Shown: positions 23,727 through 36,459 of the stretch, piece after piece
Position numbering within the stretch: position 1 is the stretch's first letter
Layout of the letters: each line of letters starts with the position of its first letter
Origin: Inonotus obliquus
Lineage: Eukaryota > Basidiomycota > Agaricomycetes > Hymenochaetales > Hymenochaetaceae
Length of the DNA: 64,000 nucleotides
Direction: 5' to 3'
Assembly: GCA_032164295.1 (NCBI GenBank)
Contig: JAJHTX010000011.1
Coordinates: 496,001 to 560,000 of the forward strand
Notes under the pieces: model-generated
What the model saw: only the letters and a program-made list of their open reading frames with translations
The model's database searches: none
Told to the model about the DNA's origin: nothing
Made by a program: the position numbers and the translations under genes

Positions 23727-26700
23727 ATGCGAACTACTCGCCATGCGGTTTTCGCTAAGACGGTCCTTCTCATTCTCTCGATAATCGCGCGGTTACACCA
23801 TGTCTCAGCTCAAGACCCCCTGACATTCGGCCTCCATGTCAGATCAGAGAATACTACGGAATTACAAACGGAGGCGAGGAGCAAATCTACCTCGACATTC
23901 GTCACTGCGCTGTGGACAAACGCTGCCATCTTCGCCGCCCAACTCCTCGCATTTTCAATATTTCGCCTGCACTTTAAGCCTATATACGAGCCCAGGACAT
24001 ATGTTCCTAAAGACGAAAAGTATGTGCCTTCCCCACTGCCAGTGTGATGACAGAATAGCTCTGTTTCCGCCTCTTTTCACCGCTGACGCTTCATCATAGT
24101 AAACGACCCGAAAATGAACTCGGGCGCTTCTGGGAGTGGCCGCTTACGATATTGAATGCAAAACACGAGGACGTGTTGAAACACAACGGCGTCGATGCTT
24201 ATGTTTATGTCCGCTTCCACCTCATGATGGTAGTCATCTTTGGACCAATTTGGGTCATCTCTTGGGCTGTGCTTTTGCCGGTCACTGGAGTGGATGGAGG
24301 TGGGGGAAATGATGGTCTTGATCGCTTTACATTTGGGAATATCGGTAGGGCGAAGCAGAATAGGTATTGGGCTCACTTGGTATGCGCTTGGGTATTTACT
24401 AGTGAGTCCTGGTTATCGGACGACTGAATCATAAACTTACACTATGGTACAGTATGGATCTGTGGAGTGATTTATTTTGAACTGAAGCGTTTTATCGCGA
24501 CTCGGCAGAATTACCTTACCAGCAAAGAGCATTCTGCATCCGCGCAAGCGAACTCGATCTTGATTACTGGGATTAGTCGTGAATTTGTCGGCATTCAACG
24601 TCTTACGGAACTCTTCAAAGACCTTCCCGGTGGCGTTCGAAGGATCTGGCTCAACCACGACCTCAAGGACCTTCCGAAAGTCCACAAGCGTAGAATGAAA
24701 GCATGCGATTTACTAGAGGAGGCTGAAACGAAGCTGGTTGCGACAGCGGTGGAGATTGCGCGCGAAAGACACCACGCATCCTCAGATAGGGAACTTGGGC
24801 GTTCGCGCACGGAAATTAAAGTCCCAAAGGAACGCCGGCCAAAGCATCGCCTTCTTTTTGGACCTCTCCCGTTTGGTATCCCGCTGCTCAGCAAGAAAGT
24901 CGATACCATCAAGTGGGCACGAAATGAAATAAGGGAGACAACTGGAGAGTTGGAGGAGGGACAAAGGCGGATTGCCATAGAAACAGAGAGACGAATTAGG
25001 GAAGAATATGACAAAGACAGGCACAAGCGATGGAAAGAGGACGATTATCCTCCGCTGAACAGTGCTTTCGTCCTATTCAACAACCAGATATCAGCACATC
25101 TCGCTAGCCAAGCTCTTGTACATCATGAACCATTTAAATTCACTCGGAAATACATTGAGGTTGCGCCTGCCGATGTGATCTGGAGTAACTTGGGATTGAA
25201 AGGCAGAGAATTACGAATACGAACGGCTATAAGCTACTCACTTACGGCTGCACTAGTTGTATGTTGGTCGATCCCTGGTGCGTGAATTCTGCCTAGTCGT
25301 TTGTTGAATCTGAAGTGACGCTGACTCTCGGTGATAGTGGCACTCATTGGTGCAACATCAAATATCTCTTACCTATGTAAGGCAGCCTCCTGGCTTGCTT
25401 GGATGTGTGATGTCCCACAGACGATCATCGGGTTTGTCCAGGGTGTCCTTCCCGCAGTGCTACTCGCGGCCCTTATGTCCTTGTTGCCTCAAATATTACG
25501 CTTGCTCTCATATTTCGAAGGCGTTCCGCGGCGTTCGGGAATAGAGCTCAGCCTGATGACCCGCTACTTCATGTTTCTTGTCACGGTAAGTTTGGCACCT
25601 TACCACCAACTTAGCGAATTGCGACCTCATGGCTTTCTCCACGATTTAGCACTCCTTCCTGATAGTGACACTCTCATCTGGTCTCGTTGCCGCTCTTCCA
25701 GAACTCCTGCAGAATCCGACCTCAATCCCGGGGCTACTCGCAGAAGAGCTACCCAAGGCGTCTACCTTCTTCCTCACCTACGTCATCTTGCAAGGTCTTG
25801 CTGGCACAGGTTCTGGGCTCCTCCGAATTGGCTACTTCATCTCCTATTATCTCAACCTATCAGTCGCAGGCAGCACGCCACGGTCATTGTATAATGTCAT
25901 GTACCGTCTGAAGAAAGAGAATTTTGGGGAGATATTTCCTAAGGCGACGTTACTTGCTGTCATCAGTGAGTTCCGCTACTCGTCCACCGAACAGATTTCG
26001 TGCTGAGCATGCTCAATAGGTATTGCATACATGATCATATCACCGATAATCAACGGACTCGCAACAGCGACGTTCTTCCTTTTCTTTGAGATGGAAAAAT
26101 ACCGTTTCCTCTATCAACTTGGGCAGCCCGCATCCTCAGACACAGGCGGACTCTTCTTCCCGCGTGCTATACAGCATATCTTTGTGGGAGTTTACATTCA
26201 GCAGATCTGCTTGGCCGCTCTATTCCTTCTTGCCCGAGGCAGACAGGATCAGCCTAGCACTATTCCGCAGGCAATCCTTATGATCGTTCTTATCGCATTT
26301 ACGGTACGACAGTTGCTTTTTTGTAGTTGAAATGGCCTCTGACAATTTACTTGTCTAGGCAATTTATCATTTTGCCTTGAATAGGGCATACAATCCGCTT
26401 ATCCGCGCACTTCCTCTGTCAAAAACGGAGGAAGCATCCAAGGCCAAAAGGATCAGGTCCACCAAAGCCAAGACGCCTCCTGTGGAAACCCCTCGACCTC
26501 CTAGTCCTGGTCATCGTCCACTGGACTTTGAGCATCCAGCTATCGCCGAGGGCATCCGACCTGTATGGATTCCGGAAGATCGTCTTCGCCTCCGAATAGC
26601 GCAGTCGGAGGTACGCAAGAATGAGAACAAGGGTATCCCCTCCGAGTATGAAAATGCGGAGATGAATGCGAAGGGTCGTGTTGAAATCTTTGGACACCCG

Positions 26701-26739
26701 CCTAGTGGTCCGTGGTTCGATGGGGAGTATGATGAATAG
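23727..26739 (+). CDS. CSC1/OSCA/TMEM63-family membrane channel
   Basis: Calcium-permeable, osmo/mechanosensitive channel family (DUF221). I read seven exons and about 880 residues. An N-terminal signal-like hydrophobic stretch (VLLILSIIARLHHVSA) is followed by the first TM region (FVTALWTNAAIFAAQLLAFS, PIYEPRTYVP), RFWEWPLTILNAKHEDVLKH, then NGVDAYVYVRFHLMMVVIF. The cytosolic RRM-like domain includes SILITGISREF and ends AFVLFNNQISAHLASQAL and IEVAPADVIWSNLGLKGREL, a hallmark of the family. The 7TM channel core follows: QGVLPAVLLAALMSLLPQIL, MTRYFMFLVT, TFFLTYVILQGLAGTGSGLL and YMIISPIINGLATATFFLFF. A Pro/charged cytosolic tail ends at TAG 26737-26739. All residues lie in one continuous spliced frame; no break seen. 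Confidence 0.92.
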
Positions 26740-27430
26740 GTGGGTCTCGTTGGGGAGAAGCCCGTGGTTGTTCGACTTCAAGCGTATTCTGTAATCTGTT
26801 GTTTGGCAGGAGGTTCTAGAGACATTCGTATCGGTTCCTTAATAATAGCATCATGTATAGTAGCACCGCGCATTCAAATTCCTAGGCCTATCATCTAACT
26901 TCGATGTGAGTGCGCTTGAAGCAAAAGGCATCGTGGAATGAACGCTCAATGAAGTTCTGAGAATTTGTTCCGTTTGAAACATCCATCTAACATGGCTACG
27001 TGCCTCAATTTCTCATCAGATGGAACGCCACTGCCGGCCTACATGCTTCTACTAGCAGCAGGGATCGATGATGAGTCTATTTCGAGGACGGCATCGGGAG
27101 TCTAAGCTTGAGACTAGGAAAGTCTGGCCAACTAGACCCGATTACGTAACAACTATAACACCTTATGAACTCGGATGAGGGAGATGGTTGTTGTTCAACT
27201 TCAGGTTGCCGTGGATATATCCGGTTCTGTGAAAGCTTTCTAACTCGAGACTTCGCCTCATCATGATCTCTACCATGTCTTCTCGAATGCGACGGAACTC
27301 TGATTCCGGGATTCTGGAGTCAAAAGAATTCTCTTTCTAAAGAAAGACGCCGAAAACTGACTCGACGACTAGCGACCTATGAATGTGGCGATGGAACGGT
27401 ATTGAGTGCAAACTTCGTGCCTATTCAAGC
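26740..27430. other. Intergenic, CSC1 3' flank
   Basis: No gene recognised. Holds the CSC1 3' UTR and the left flank of the decayed copy that follows. Confidence 0.5.
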
Positions 27431-27439
27431 CCATAAAGA

Positions 27440-28560
27440 TCGTTTCATCTTTCTGGTGCGTTTCAAGTTTCCTCCCAAATCAGCTTCAGGAGGACAGGGA
27501 TGGATCTCATTCTCATCTCCCGGACTCGGAACACCTTCGTGTGACACTCGAAAAGGTGGCAGACAACGTGTCCGTTGCTTCAATATGTTCAGCATCTGAT
27601 CTATCCGGTGCTGGCCGGACTCTCAGAGAACTGCTTGAGAGACTCGCTAGTCGATCTACTGTACGCCTTGGGTATGGCCCAGATGCAATCGAGAGTTGTG
27701 CGTTGACTCGGTTCGTTTTGTGTAACCGTCCAGGGAATCAGGAGGAAAAGAGGTTCCAAACGGAACCTTTGAAACTCTTAAAATATACAGGGTAATGCGC
27801 TCTTTGCTGCCTTGCTCCCTGATAAATTAGCTGAAACCAGGGAAGTCGGGCACTGCCCCAAACTGAATATTGACCTATTACTAAGACATCGCTTCCATCG
27901 CTATCACACATCCATGACTATTCCTAAAGCTTGGCGCAACGAAAGCTCCCGCTCTCGCCTATGATTAGAAGGCAATGGACGGATCAACGAACGGTCTTCT
28001 CGCTCCCTCTCGCGAAGCGTTGATATTCCTATTCTAAATGAAGTTGGTTATCATCGGTGGACAGTGGATACCGTTCGTCACGCAGGTGATAAATTCGGTT
28101 CATCGTCGTATGTCATGCAACGGGAGATCGAAAGGGACCCTTCGGCGAACCAAATACTTTTTCGATGCAAGTTACTAACAGGCAGTCGTGAAGCACGTTG
28201 GCAGCGAGTAAGTCAGTCCTTGAGACCAGCTGATACATTGAAGCACGAGAAGCTGTGCAGTTCCGTCTGCGACATGGCTTCCATGAAACGGGGAATGATA
28301 CTATCAATAGAGCCTCTTGGGAGGATGCACAAACACGTCTGCAAGTCCAGGGACAGCCAGTTCGCAGCCATCATTTCCATGGTGAAATTTCTCAGTCTAT
28401 CCGTTGACTTGTCCAAATGGTCCTCGTTCAATATTCACCGAATGGTCACTCGGAGTCCGTTGTTTGGAGTGTGATCGAGTTTGCTCTCCTGGCCCTGTGC
28501 ATCCAGGATTCTGTAATGCCACCTTCCGGCAGCATGAGGAAATGTGGATTACCTGACTGT
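27440..28560 (+). pseudogene. Decayed paralogue of the orphan gene at 29.0 kb
   Basis: Translated blocks line up in order with the intact gene downstream. ASDLSGAGRTLRELLERLAS and LGYGPDAIES match ASDLSGSGRTLGKLYGF and HGYGPQAIES. At about 27930-28075 a stretch including SREALIF matches SRKALIC but carries two in-frame stops. Further on, RSHHFHGEISQSIR, a stop, then VVWSVIEFALLALCIQDSVM match the downstream HVELARSIHRYI and VDWSSIEFALLQLRVQDIVM. Stops and frame changes throughout make a single product unlikely. Similar spacing of blocks in both copies indicates a tandem duplication of the whole gene. Family unknown. Confidence 0.65.
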
Positions 28561-29037
28561 GTGTGAGTACTTTACATCAACATGACCTGGATTTTAAGTT
28601 CATTGATGCGATAGAGATGCTCCTCAAAATAATCAAGCGTAAAAGCCTTTATTGCACTTTCAGCATGCGTTCGCTGCGCAGTGCACATGCTACGCACAGA
28701 CGACAGCCACAGTGTGTTTCGTATAATTGCTACACTGATCCGATCACTGAACTATAACCTTAGCCGACCATGTGTTCAGCACCATTTTGTTTCGTCAGTC
28801 AGTAGTGCCACTTGCCCAAGCACAATCCGCTGCGCTCCGCCTTGCCTCCTACCATCACGATTCGAAGATTGAAAGTAGAACTTCTATCTGATGTGGTCAC
28901 TGAGGTATAATGGGACTCGTAACACAGTCAAACCAGTATCAAGAGGGCGAGACCCAACGACTCTCGAATTGTTGAAATTGCCACTAGCCCGGTAACGCAT
29001 ACCATTTCACTCCATTACTGAGAGTCCGGGGCTTCAA

Positions 29038-30289
29038 ATGGACGATTGCACCTCTGGTTCTCCTATTGCACAATCCGAAAAGGCCATACACGCGATCTGT
29101 AGCCAGGCCATCGCCATTCAATCCGATGTCTCAATAAGCTCAACTGCTACGGCATCCGATTTGTCTGGATCTGGACGAACACTCGGCAAGCTATATGGAT
29201 TTATTGGAAGACGGTTAGTGGCGTGTCTCAACAAACTGGCGGAACGGCACGGATATGGACCACAGGCAATAGAGAGTCGAGTTTTAACGCTTATTGAGGA
29301 GTCTCCTCATTCTAGGACTAACGAGGATAAGAAATTGAAGAAAGACCTCACACGGCTCATTCAATATGTGGAGTACGAGTTATTCTTTGCTTTATGTTGT
29401 TGACTTACAACCAGGCTAACTTGCGGTATGATATATTAATAGATCGCACGTCGAATCAAACCAAATTTTGGCTTGTAGAGCGATCGTTTCCATTGCCCTC
29501 GCATCTCCGTACATCCAAGAATTACTTCGAGACCTTGGTGCAATCAGAGCTCTTGCCCTCGTGCATGCCCTCGAAGCCGAGAGCATTAGATTGACAGACA
29601 GTCTCCTCTCGTCATCATCTCGGAAGGCTCTTATTTGCCTTGTGGGGACCGAAATTACTGCTATCGGCAGGAAATGGGTTCTATTGTCCATGCAGTTTAG
29701 AGATGCGAAGTATGATGGGAATGATGAGAAATTGAAAGGGGTCAACCACCTGGATGAGCAGTATTATGATGCTCATTCAAGCTGCTATCAAGAAATTGTC
29801 AAGTATGTCAGGAGCGGGTGGGTCATAGTGAACCTTTTTCCAAGAGGAAATTACATTGGAGGACTCATAATTGATTGTAACGTTAGCTCTCCAGACCAAT
29901 CTTGGCTGGCACTGCGATTTTTCGCGGAACAAATGCGAATACGAGTACGAGATGATAAACACGAATGTCGGAAAACCATTCCAAACCGCGATGTATCCTC
30001 CTCGTCCGATTCCTCGCAAATGCGTTCACTACGTCAACTACAAATGCAGCGAAATCACCAGTTGCACGTTGAACTAGCGCGTTCAATCCATCGATATATC
30101 ATGCGATCACCGCATTCCGTTGACTGGAGCAGTATCGAATTTGCACTCCTGCAGCTCCGGGTTCAGGATATTGTCATGTCTGCATCGGGCGTTGTAAAAA
30201 GTTGTGCGTGTTCCGACTTTGTGTACGTTCTTCACCGCCACCATCATTGCCCAATTTCTTGCCACTCATCTTGTCACGTCTTCAAGTGA
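29038..30289 (+). CDS. Unrecognised gene, intact copy of a tandem pair
   Basis: ATG 29038 starts MDDCTSGSPIAQSEKAIHAI. Exon 1 contains ASDLSGSGRTLGKLYGF and RHGYGPQAIESRVLTLIEES and ends near 29372 at a GTACGA donor. A likely acceptor at 29478-29479 (TTGTAG) keeps frame into AIVSIALASPYIQELLRDLG, and a long exon follows through KALICLVGTEITAIGRKWVL, NHLDEQYYDAHSSCYQEIVK, GNYIGGLIIDC and DWSSIEFALLQLRVQDIVM to a stop at 30287-30289. The segment 30270-30569 (SDDIITRFSSNFSPDLAPRI) may be a further exon, so the 3' end is uncertain. No TM segment, signal peptide or known domain seen; helical, mildly basic protein. The upstream copy has decayed, so this is a lineage-specific family. Confidence 0.5.
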
Positions 30290-30815
30290 CGACATCATAA
30301 CCAGATTTTCAAGCAACTTCTCGCCTGATTTAGCACCTAGGATTCGAAACATCAATATCCTGAAGAGGACGCTACGTCAACAAGGAAATCCTTTAAATGC
30401 AATGAATGAAATACTATCCGGGACGTGGTGCGTACATCCTTTTGTGTGCTTTGCCCAAGTTTTAAGCGAATTTCCTGCCGTAGGGTTGCATGAGGCTAAC
30501 AGGAACAGTATCGAACCAAATGGCTCTGACTATCCAATTTTATCTGTTCGGGTCGAATGTCAATGGTAGATGCCAATGCGGATTTTCTCCGTCCAAGAAA
30601 GTGGCGTGGGCTTGAATCGGAATTTACGTCGCTCGTACCCTCTTTTTTTTGAGAAACTAAATCAATGTTGTGATCCGAATTCACTTCCTTTATAATAACC
30701 AATGTACGAGATACAATAAATTAATCCATACATAATCACCTAAGCCAAATACGCCAGTAATGATCTGCAGCAGCGGGGTATCACAAAAGTCAGACAAAGT
30801 TCTAATCGAGATAAT

Positions 30816-32246
30816 CTATGCCAAAAGGTGTGGTACAATAAGCTTGTCGTACCCCACGGACGTAAAGCGGCTCGGCAGATCTTCGACAAAGTAGGCAGTG
30901 AGCATCTGGGTCTATCGTTTTGTAGATACATTTATAAAAAGTGAGGCAGTCATCGGCACATAGCGTTCACTAAGGGCAAAGACAAACTCCACGTACGAGG
31001 TCGCGAATGCGTGACCACAAGTCAAGGAAGTAATCTCCAACTCGGTCTCAAGAAAGGGAGGGCATTCAGAAATCGTTTGTAGGACCCTTTTCATTCGTAT
31101 ACACGCTGAATCCTGAACTTGAGCTTGAGTCAGAATGAGCGTATGGTGGGCCAAGGCGAGCAACCAATAGCGGATGTCGCATGTCTTCTGCAGGGGTACG
31201 TAGTTCAGGGACATACGAAGTGTCCAATGATATAGAGTTCGAAAGGTAAGCAATAACCGGTACGCGTGGCTGGGAAATTGAAGTTATTTGAATCTGGGCC
31301 GGGATAGGCAGTGTCGAAGGTGGCATCGGAAACAGCGCTGCCGAAGGATATTCATCTGAATCGTCCGAATCGTAGCCATCATCCTTGTTTGCATCATCCC
31401 AAATCGAGTCGATCTCTGCTTCTACCCGCATAATGCACTTATCTACGTCTCGAAAGTGCTGAAAATTCACGCAGATGTCAATATACCTCCCAAATGAACG
31501 CCAAACGTCTGACGTACCTTGCGTCTTTGCTCTTTCGAGGTGAAATAAATCCCGCATCTAACGCAACAAACATGCTGCCGTTCGGTTTCGCAGTCTTTAT
31601 TTGATATCTCTCGTCGCTGAAGATGGAGTAAAGTGGAATCCATACGCTTTTCATGACAAAATGTGATCAGTGTTTCCGTCGGTGCGAGTATAAAACGAAT
31701 ATACCTCTAATGTACGAGATGCGCGTAAGCCATTGCTCGTATCCTGAGAAGCGCGTCTGTTGAGGCATGATGTCCGGGTATGGTCTCTTCCCGGCGATGC
31801 CATATGCTGCCGTATCGGTTATGGCTTCAGATAGCTATAATTAATATAGAAGAAACGCTCACCTCAACCAATTGGCCCACAGAGTAGAAGAAACGCGGAC
31901 ATAGGTCACACTTGTAAATCAGGTCAGGTTCCAATTCCCAACATTCTCTACCGAAGGCTGGTCGTGAGTTCTCAAATAATTTCGCCCGTCGTCTCCTCTG
32001 CTTCTCGAGCTTGCATTTGTAGTCTGAAAATGACTTCTTCTTGAGATCGTCTGCTAAGGACCCATATCCATCGGGCTAAAAGGCAAGTCAGGAAAGGGTG
32101 TAAATCATAAAAAATTGAGAAAACCGCACGATGTCTCGGCTCTGCACATTCGAGAATCTTTCTCGACAGAGGCTACAGTAACCCTCGTTCGAATGGCCAG
32201 TCGCTAGGTAGTGGGAAGAGCACTGACAACTGTTAGTCTGGCCCAT
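30816..32246 (-). CDS. Cys/His-rich zinc-finger-like protein
   Basis: ATG at 32244-32246 (MGQTNSCQCSSHYLATGHSN, then EGYCSLCRERF). Exons then give DGYGSLADDLKKKSFSDYKC, ECWELEPDLIYKCDLCPRFF, LSEAITDTAAYGIAGKRPYP and MPQQTRFSGYEQWLTRISYI. A later exon has HVCCVRCGIYFTSKEQRRK followed by HFRDVDKC, spacing like a C2H2 finger. A long exon with an acidic DDGYDSDDSDEYPSAALFPM stretch stops at 31066. Two or three Cys-x2-Cys pairs suggest zinc binding and possibly DNA or RNA binding. Downstream, QMLTAYFVEDLPSRF...DKLIVPHLLA (stop 30816-30818) also looks coding, so a further 3' exon is likely but its junction is unresolved; the certain part is 31066-32246. No family name can be given. Confidence 0.55.
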
Positions 32247-34202
32247 CTTCAAGACTGGGGGGTAAGGAGGTGCAAGAAAGTCGGTCAGACTTCAAGTCAG
32301 GTCTATAAGGGATCCATCAAACAGGCCTTGATATAAGGATCAGACAAGGCTGTTTATAGAGCACAATTTAGCCGAGTCCAGTAGCCGCAGGATTGCCGCA
32401 GTGGCCAATCCTGACGAGACTACCACTTGTACGTGCGCGCAAAAAATCCGCATCAGGTATGCAATGCAGATGATAGGAAGATCAAGGGGAGCGTGATCCA
32501 AATGTATCCAAATGGAGTAGCCTTCTTCTGAGATTGAAAAGTATGAACTACGACGACTTACGTAAGTTCATGCACTCAAAGGAAATGATCACCGCCCTAG
32601 GCCTCGTCGTTATTCTCCTCTTTTCATGCTCACCGCTTAACCAAGCCGCAGAGTGAAAATATTTAAGATACAATGGGCGCGAACAGATGATCCAAGACTA
32701 AGCCTAGGTGTCGGTTATGCAAGAAATCAGGTCGCTACTACTGACAGTCCTACAGCCAAGGTTCAGCTGTACCCCGAAATTCCCGTGCGCGTACGAACTC
32801 GAACTCGACACTCGGAGCGTGTTCGTATAACGAATCTCTCAGCACATTTCACATTCCGCACTATCCGTCGCTTAAGGCAAGAACTGTAAGTGCTTCCGAA
32901 CTCCTCGTTATGGACCCGTCAAACCACTACTAGTTGATCCCGAGAAGCCAGCGTTCTATGGTCGTGCAGCAAACAACGTACAACGGACTTTGTTTGCTCC
33001 CCAAGCGGCACGTCGCTGAAGGGTAAACGGTATGGCATAAGAGTATACGAGCACAAGCTGATCATTCCATGTCTTTGCCGTATCAGGTTCGTCAAGCCAT
33101 CTGAGATATTTCCTTAGCTCGGACTGATATCAGAATCCAACGGTCGTACTGTAGGGTTTCTAGATAAGCAACGGCGCCGCTATCGCCTGATGCACTCCGA
33201 ATTTGATGCAGGAACCCGAGTCCAACTCGCCGGTTCTGTAACCATGGCTCAAAGGAATGGCTATGCTATGTTTGTTTAGCTGTTACAAGGGTTGAAGCAC
33301 ACGAGTGGGTGACTTAGCACATAGCGGCGTGTAGATATATATGGTTGACTTATAAAAATTGGACGAAATATTGCTTGAGTTCGAGGGGCTTGGCATAAAC
33401 TCGACGCGCCTACTAGAAATTCTTCCGATTTGTTACCTCACCTCGATTTCGACCGGACCAAATCAATATTCTCAAACACAACAAAAATAATCAACTCAAG
33501 ATAACTAGACTGAGATGCGGTACTACGTGCAACGATGTCTAGAAGTTGAAGTCCAACGGATTATTGAGATATGTCGAGCTGGTAATGTGAACCCCAAACA
33601 TCATAATTTGTACTAGTACTAATAGCTGCATGTGCTACTAGGAGGAGGAGGAGGACAAGATCGAGGGCGAGTCAGTATGGGCTTGGGAGTCTGATGCTGT
33701 GGTGTGTGTCGAAATACGGAACGCGAAATAACATCGCAGACCGACGTTCAATTACTGCCTTATGGCCTTTCTTATTCTCATGCCTGAGCGTCCTTTGGTA
33801 CTCACCGGATAAAGTAACTAACGCCTCAAGTTATGTAATAGTCGGACTTCGGAAAATCCCATTTTCTTGGTGCGCAGGTGCGCAGGCATCTTGTATCAGT
33901 TACTAATTGTCGTCTTCTGTGATCACTTGTACACAACACGTACCGGCCATATAGATATTCTGGAAAGGCCTCAGATATTAACGCAGTACGTTCGATAAAA
34001 GCTAGGTCCAAACAAGCTAAACAAATACGCGTGCCGAAGAGAAGAAAGAGCTCTTGTTCTTCGGTGATAATATAGACAACGGTGACTTCAGTATTTCAGG
34101 TGGAAGGTCAATATTACTGGACTCAAGCATTGCCTCTTCCGCCCTTCTTCCATACGCACACTGGTCACCATTCATCTTGCGTTCTAGAAACCGAGAACCA
34201 CC
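32247..34202. other. Intergenic, 2 kb, no gene recognised
   Basis: Only short unconvincing ORFs. Contains a short GAG trinucleotide run near 33640. The right end shares sequence with the region upstream of the second F-box gene, so part of it is the duplicated F-box promoter. Confidence 0.5.
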
Positions 34203-35512
34203 ATGGCACCTCAGGCTCGTCGTATACTAAACGTGTTGTACTCAAGGATGTTTCTATGCAAGACACCAATTCGCCGCCTTCCCATCGAGATCGAGTATCA
34301 GGCTCTCAGTTTCCTCCTGGACGAGCTCGACGTGAACAATACGACAATGGCGGAAAGACGCGACTCCGTGCAACCCATGCTGCGTGCCCTCGCGTGCGTT
34401 TGTCGAGCATGGTGCTCGTTTGTTACACCGGCGCTATATCGAGATATATTCCTATCTTCTCCAAAGGCGCTAGCATCCCTTACGGTGGCCGTGACAACAT
34501 ATCCACATCTACAGCCGCTTGTACGCTCATTCCAATACTGCAGTATGATGTTTAGACACGGAAGGGTTGAGATATCGCAAGCCGAGGCGATAAACCTTGA
34601 ACGGATCTACACCGTCTGCACCAATATGTTAGCGAAGACCATTCGTAGGGGGTCGCGGCGTTCCGTCCAGAACTATCGCAAGGCGGTCTTGGAGTATATC
34701 ACCCTTCTGTCGGGCCCAACAAATCTCACTCGCCTCGAGATTATACTTGGGGGCAAGTTTGAGATGGTGTTGCCTCCCCTATTGACTTTCGATTATCTGC
34801 GGGAGTTGGTTTTAACTCTGGAAGAGGATCGAGGGGAGTGGGCTGACTCGTCGTCTATGGAACAGTGGCCGCGCATGCCGCTGCTGGCGAGACTTTGTAT
34901 CAGGAACGATACACAGTCCTTCGCCGACTTCCGTTTTCACTTACCTGAATGCTCGGATAAACTGCGCGTTATCGAGCTCTTCGGAACGGAAACCTGGACC
35001 ATTGATAATTTCTTCGAGGTAGAGCTCCGGAAGCTCGCAAACACGCTGGAATCCTTAACGATCGTCTTATCCCCCTATAGTGTACCTGGATGGACCATGG
35101 ACCTCACCTATTTCCAACGCCTCTCCGAGCTTTGTTTTCCACTCAAAGCGTTTTCGATGCTGGAGGAATATGTTCTCCCTGACAGCTTACGTCGACTCGT
35201 CATATCCGGACAGCCTACCGATGAATTTTGCAAAGATGACCTCCTTCTATATATTCCGGAAGTTGATGAAAACCTTTGTAAACTCTTTGAGCTCAAAGCT
35301 AAGGGTTTGGCTGTGAAGAACCTGAACCTCGTGCGCGTAATGGCCGAACGCGTGCCCAAATACTTCGCAAGAGCTGCTAAGCTAGCACGAGCAGCACAGG
35401 TGGATTTCAAGTATGGGTTTCCTCAAGGTATCTCGTTGCCTCGTATGTAACCTTCTCATTGCTAACGTTTTACTCTCAAGATAAGGAAAGTCTGTGGAAG
35501 AGGATCCTGTAG
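34203..35512 (+). CDS. F-box-like protein, copy 1
   Basis: 418 residues from two exons (34203-35427, 35481-35512). ATG lies in a good context (ACCACCATGG) that is identical in copy 2. N-terminal F-box-like region: RRLPIEIEYQALSFLLDELD, then ALACVCRAWCSFVTPALYRD, the usual L-C-VCR-W-x-P-LYR pattern of fungal F-box proteins; residues 17-75. The rest is leucine-rich and repeat-like (LTRLEIILGGKF, LRELVLTLEED, LARLCIRND, LRVIELFGTETW, LESLTIVLSPYS, LRRLVISGQP), consistent with a degenerate LRR or beta-rich substrate-binding domain. Expected role: substrate adaptor of an SCF ubiquitin ligase. Intron 53 nt; the last exon reads DKESLWKRIL. Without the intron the frame would stop after QGISLPRM. Confidence 0.8.
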
Positions 35513-36459
35513 TAGGGCGAGCTCCTTCCCGAAGGGATGAGCGTAGATTTCAGCAATGTAGTACAGGGCTGGTACCAATGCTATTATATCACATCGTTTA
35601 ACGAGTAGATAAAGGAAAACACAGAATTGCTTCAGATGCTTCTTTCGCGCTAGAGTCTCTCATCCCTTATCTCATGGCTATGCAAGTACTCAGATCGTTC
35701 ACGAATGTTCATTCGTGGTTATCCGCCACTTCAGCGCTTATTCGAACGCCTGGTTGAATACCTGGGACTCTTTACATTGATTTGCACAAAGCGAAAACTT
35801 ACTTCTATCAATCGCTCGTTTGATTATCAGTTTGTGGATAGTAGGTGTCCACACATACATTATGCCGGGCGATTGTCGGTTGACCGTGCACAAGCAGAGC
35901 GTGACGCTCATATGCGAGGACCAGTAAAGTACCCAGGTCCGGATAGTTGATGGGATGCGCTCAAAGCCTAAAGGATCTTGCATCCGGGTTCTGTTTTCTC
36001 GTATCTGGGATTTATTTCCTGTAATCTGAATGATTCCGGAATACATTCTAGTGGACCTAAGTAATACCCCTATCTGCATTAGGTGGCGCAATAATTGTGT
36101 ATATGTTGTCACACTCAGTGCACTCTTGGCATTCTACTGTCACCGTTACATGCATGGGCACACCCAGTGGACACTGGACAATAGAAAGGCCAGAGATACT
36201 AACAGTGCTTTCGCGGAATAATGGGTCCAACAACTGATCAAATAGTACAAATGCTCTTGTACGAAGAGAAGAAAGCTTCTTGTTCTTCGGCAATAATATG
36301 TACGGTAGCAATTTCAGCCACTTATCTGTACTTCACGTGAAAGGATAAAATCGCCGAACCCAGACTTCACGATCACGATCACGACCACTACCACCATCCA
36401 CTCATATCCCTGCATACTGACGACCATTATCAATCGTGTACTGGAAACCGAGAACCACC
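35513..36459. other. Intergenic between F-box copies 1 and 2
   Basis: No gene recognised. The last 200 bp are similar to the region 5' of copy 1, including a GAAGAGAAGAAAG block and a nearby TTGTTCTTCGG. Confidence 0.5.

Noticed and set aside
33635..33660. GAG trinucleotide run as a microsatellite
   Set aside because: Only a few units long and imperfect; no further significance seen.
32653..33906. Small ORFs of 60-80 codons in the 32.2-34.2 kb gap
   Set aside because: No domain, no conserved start context and no paralogue in the window.
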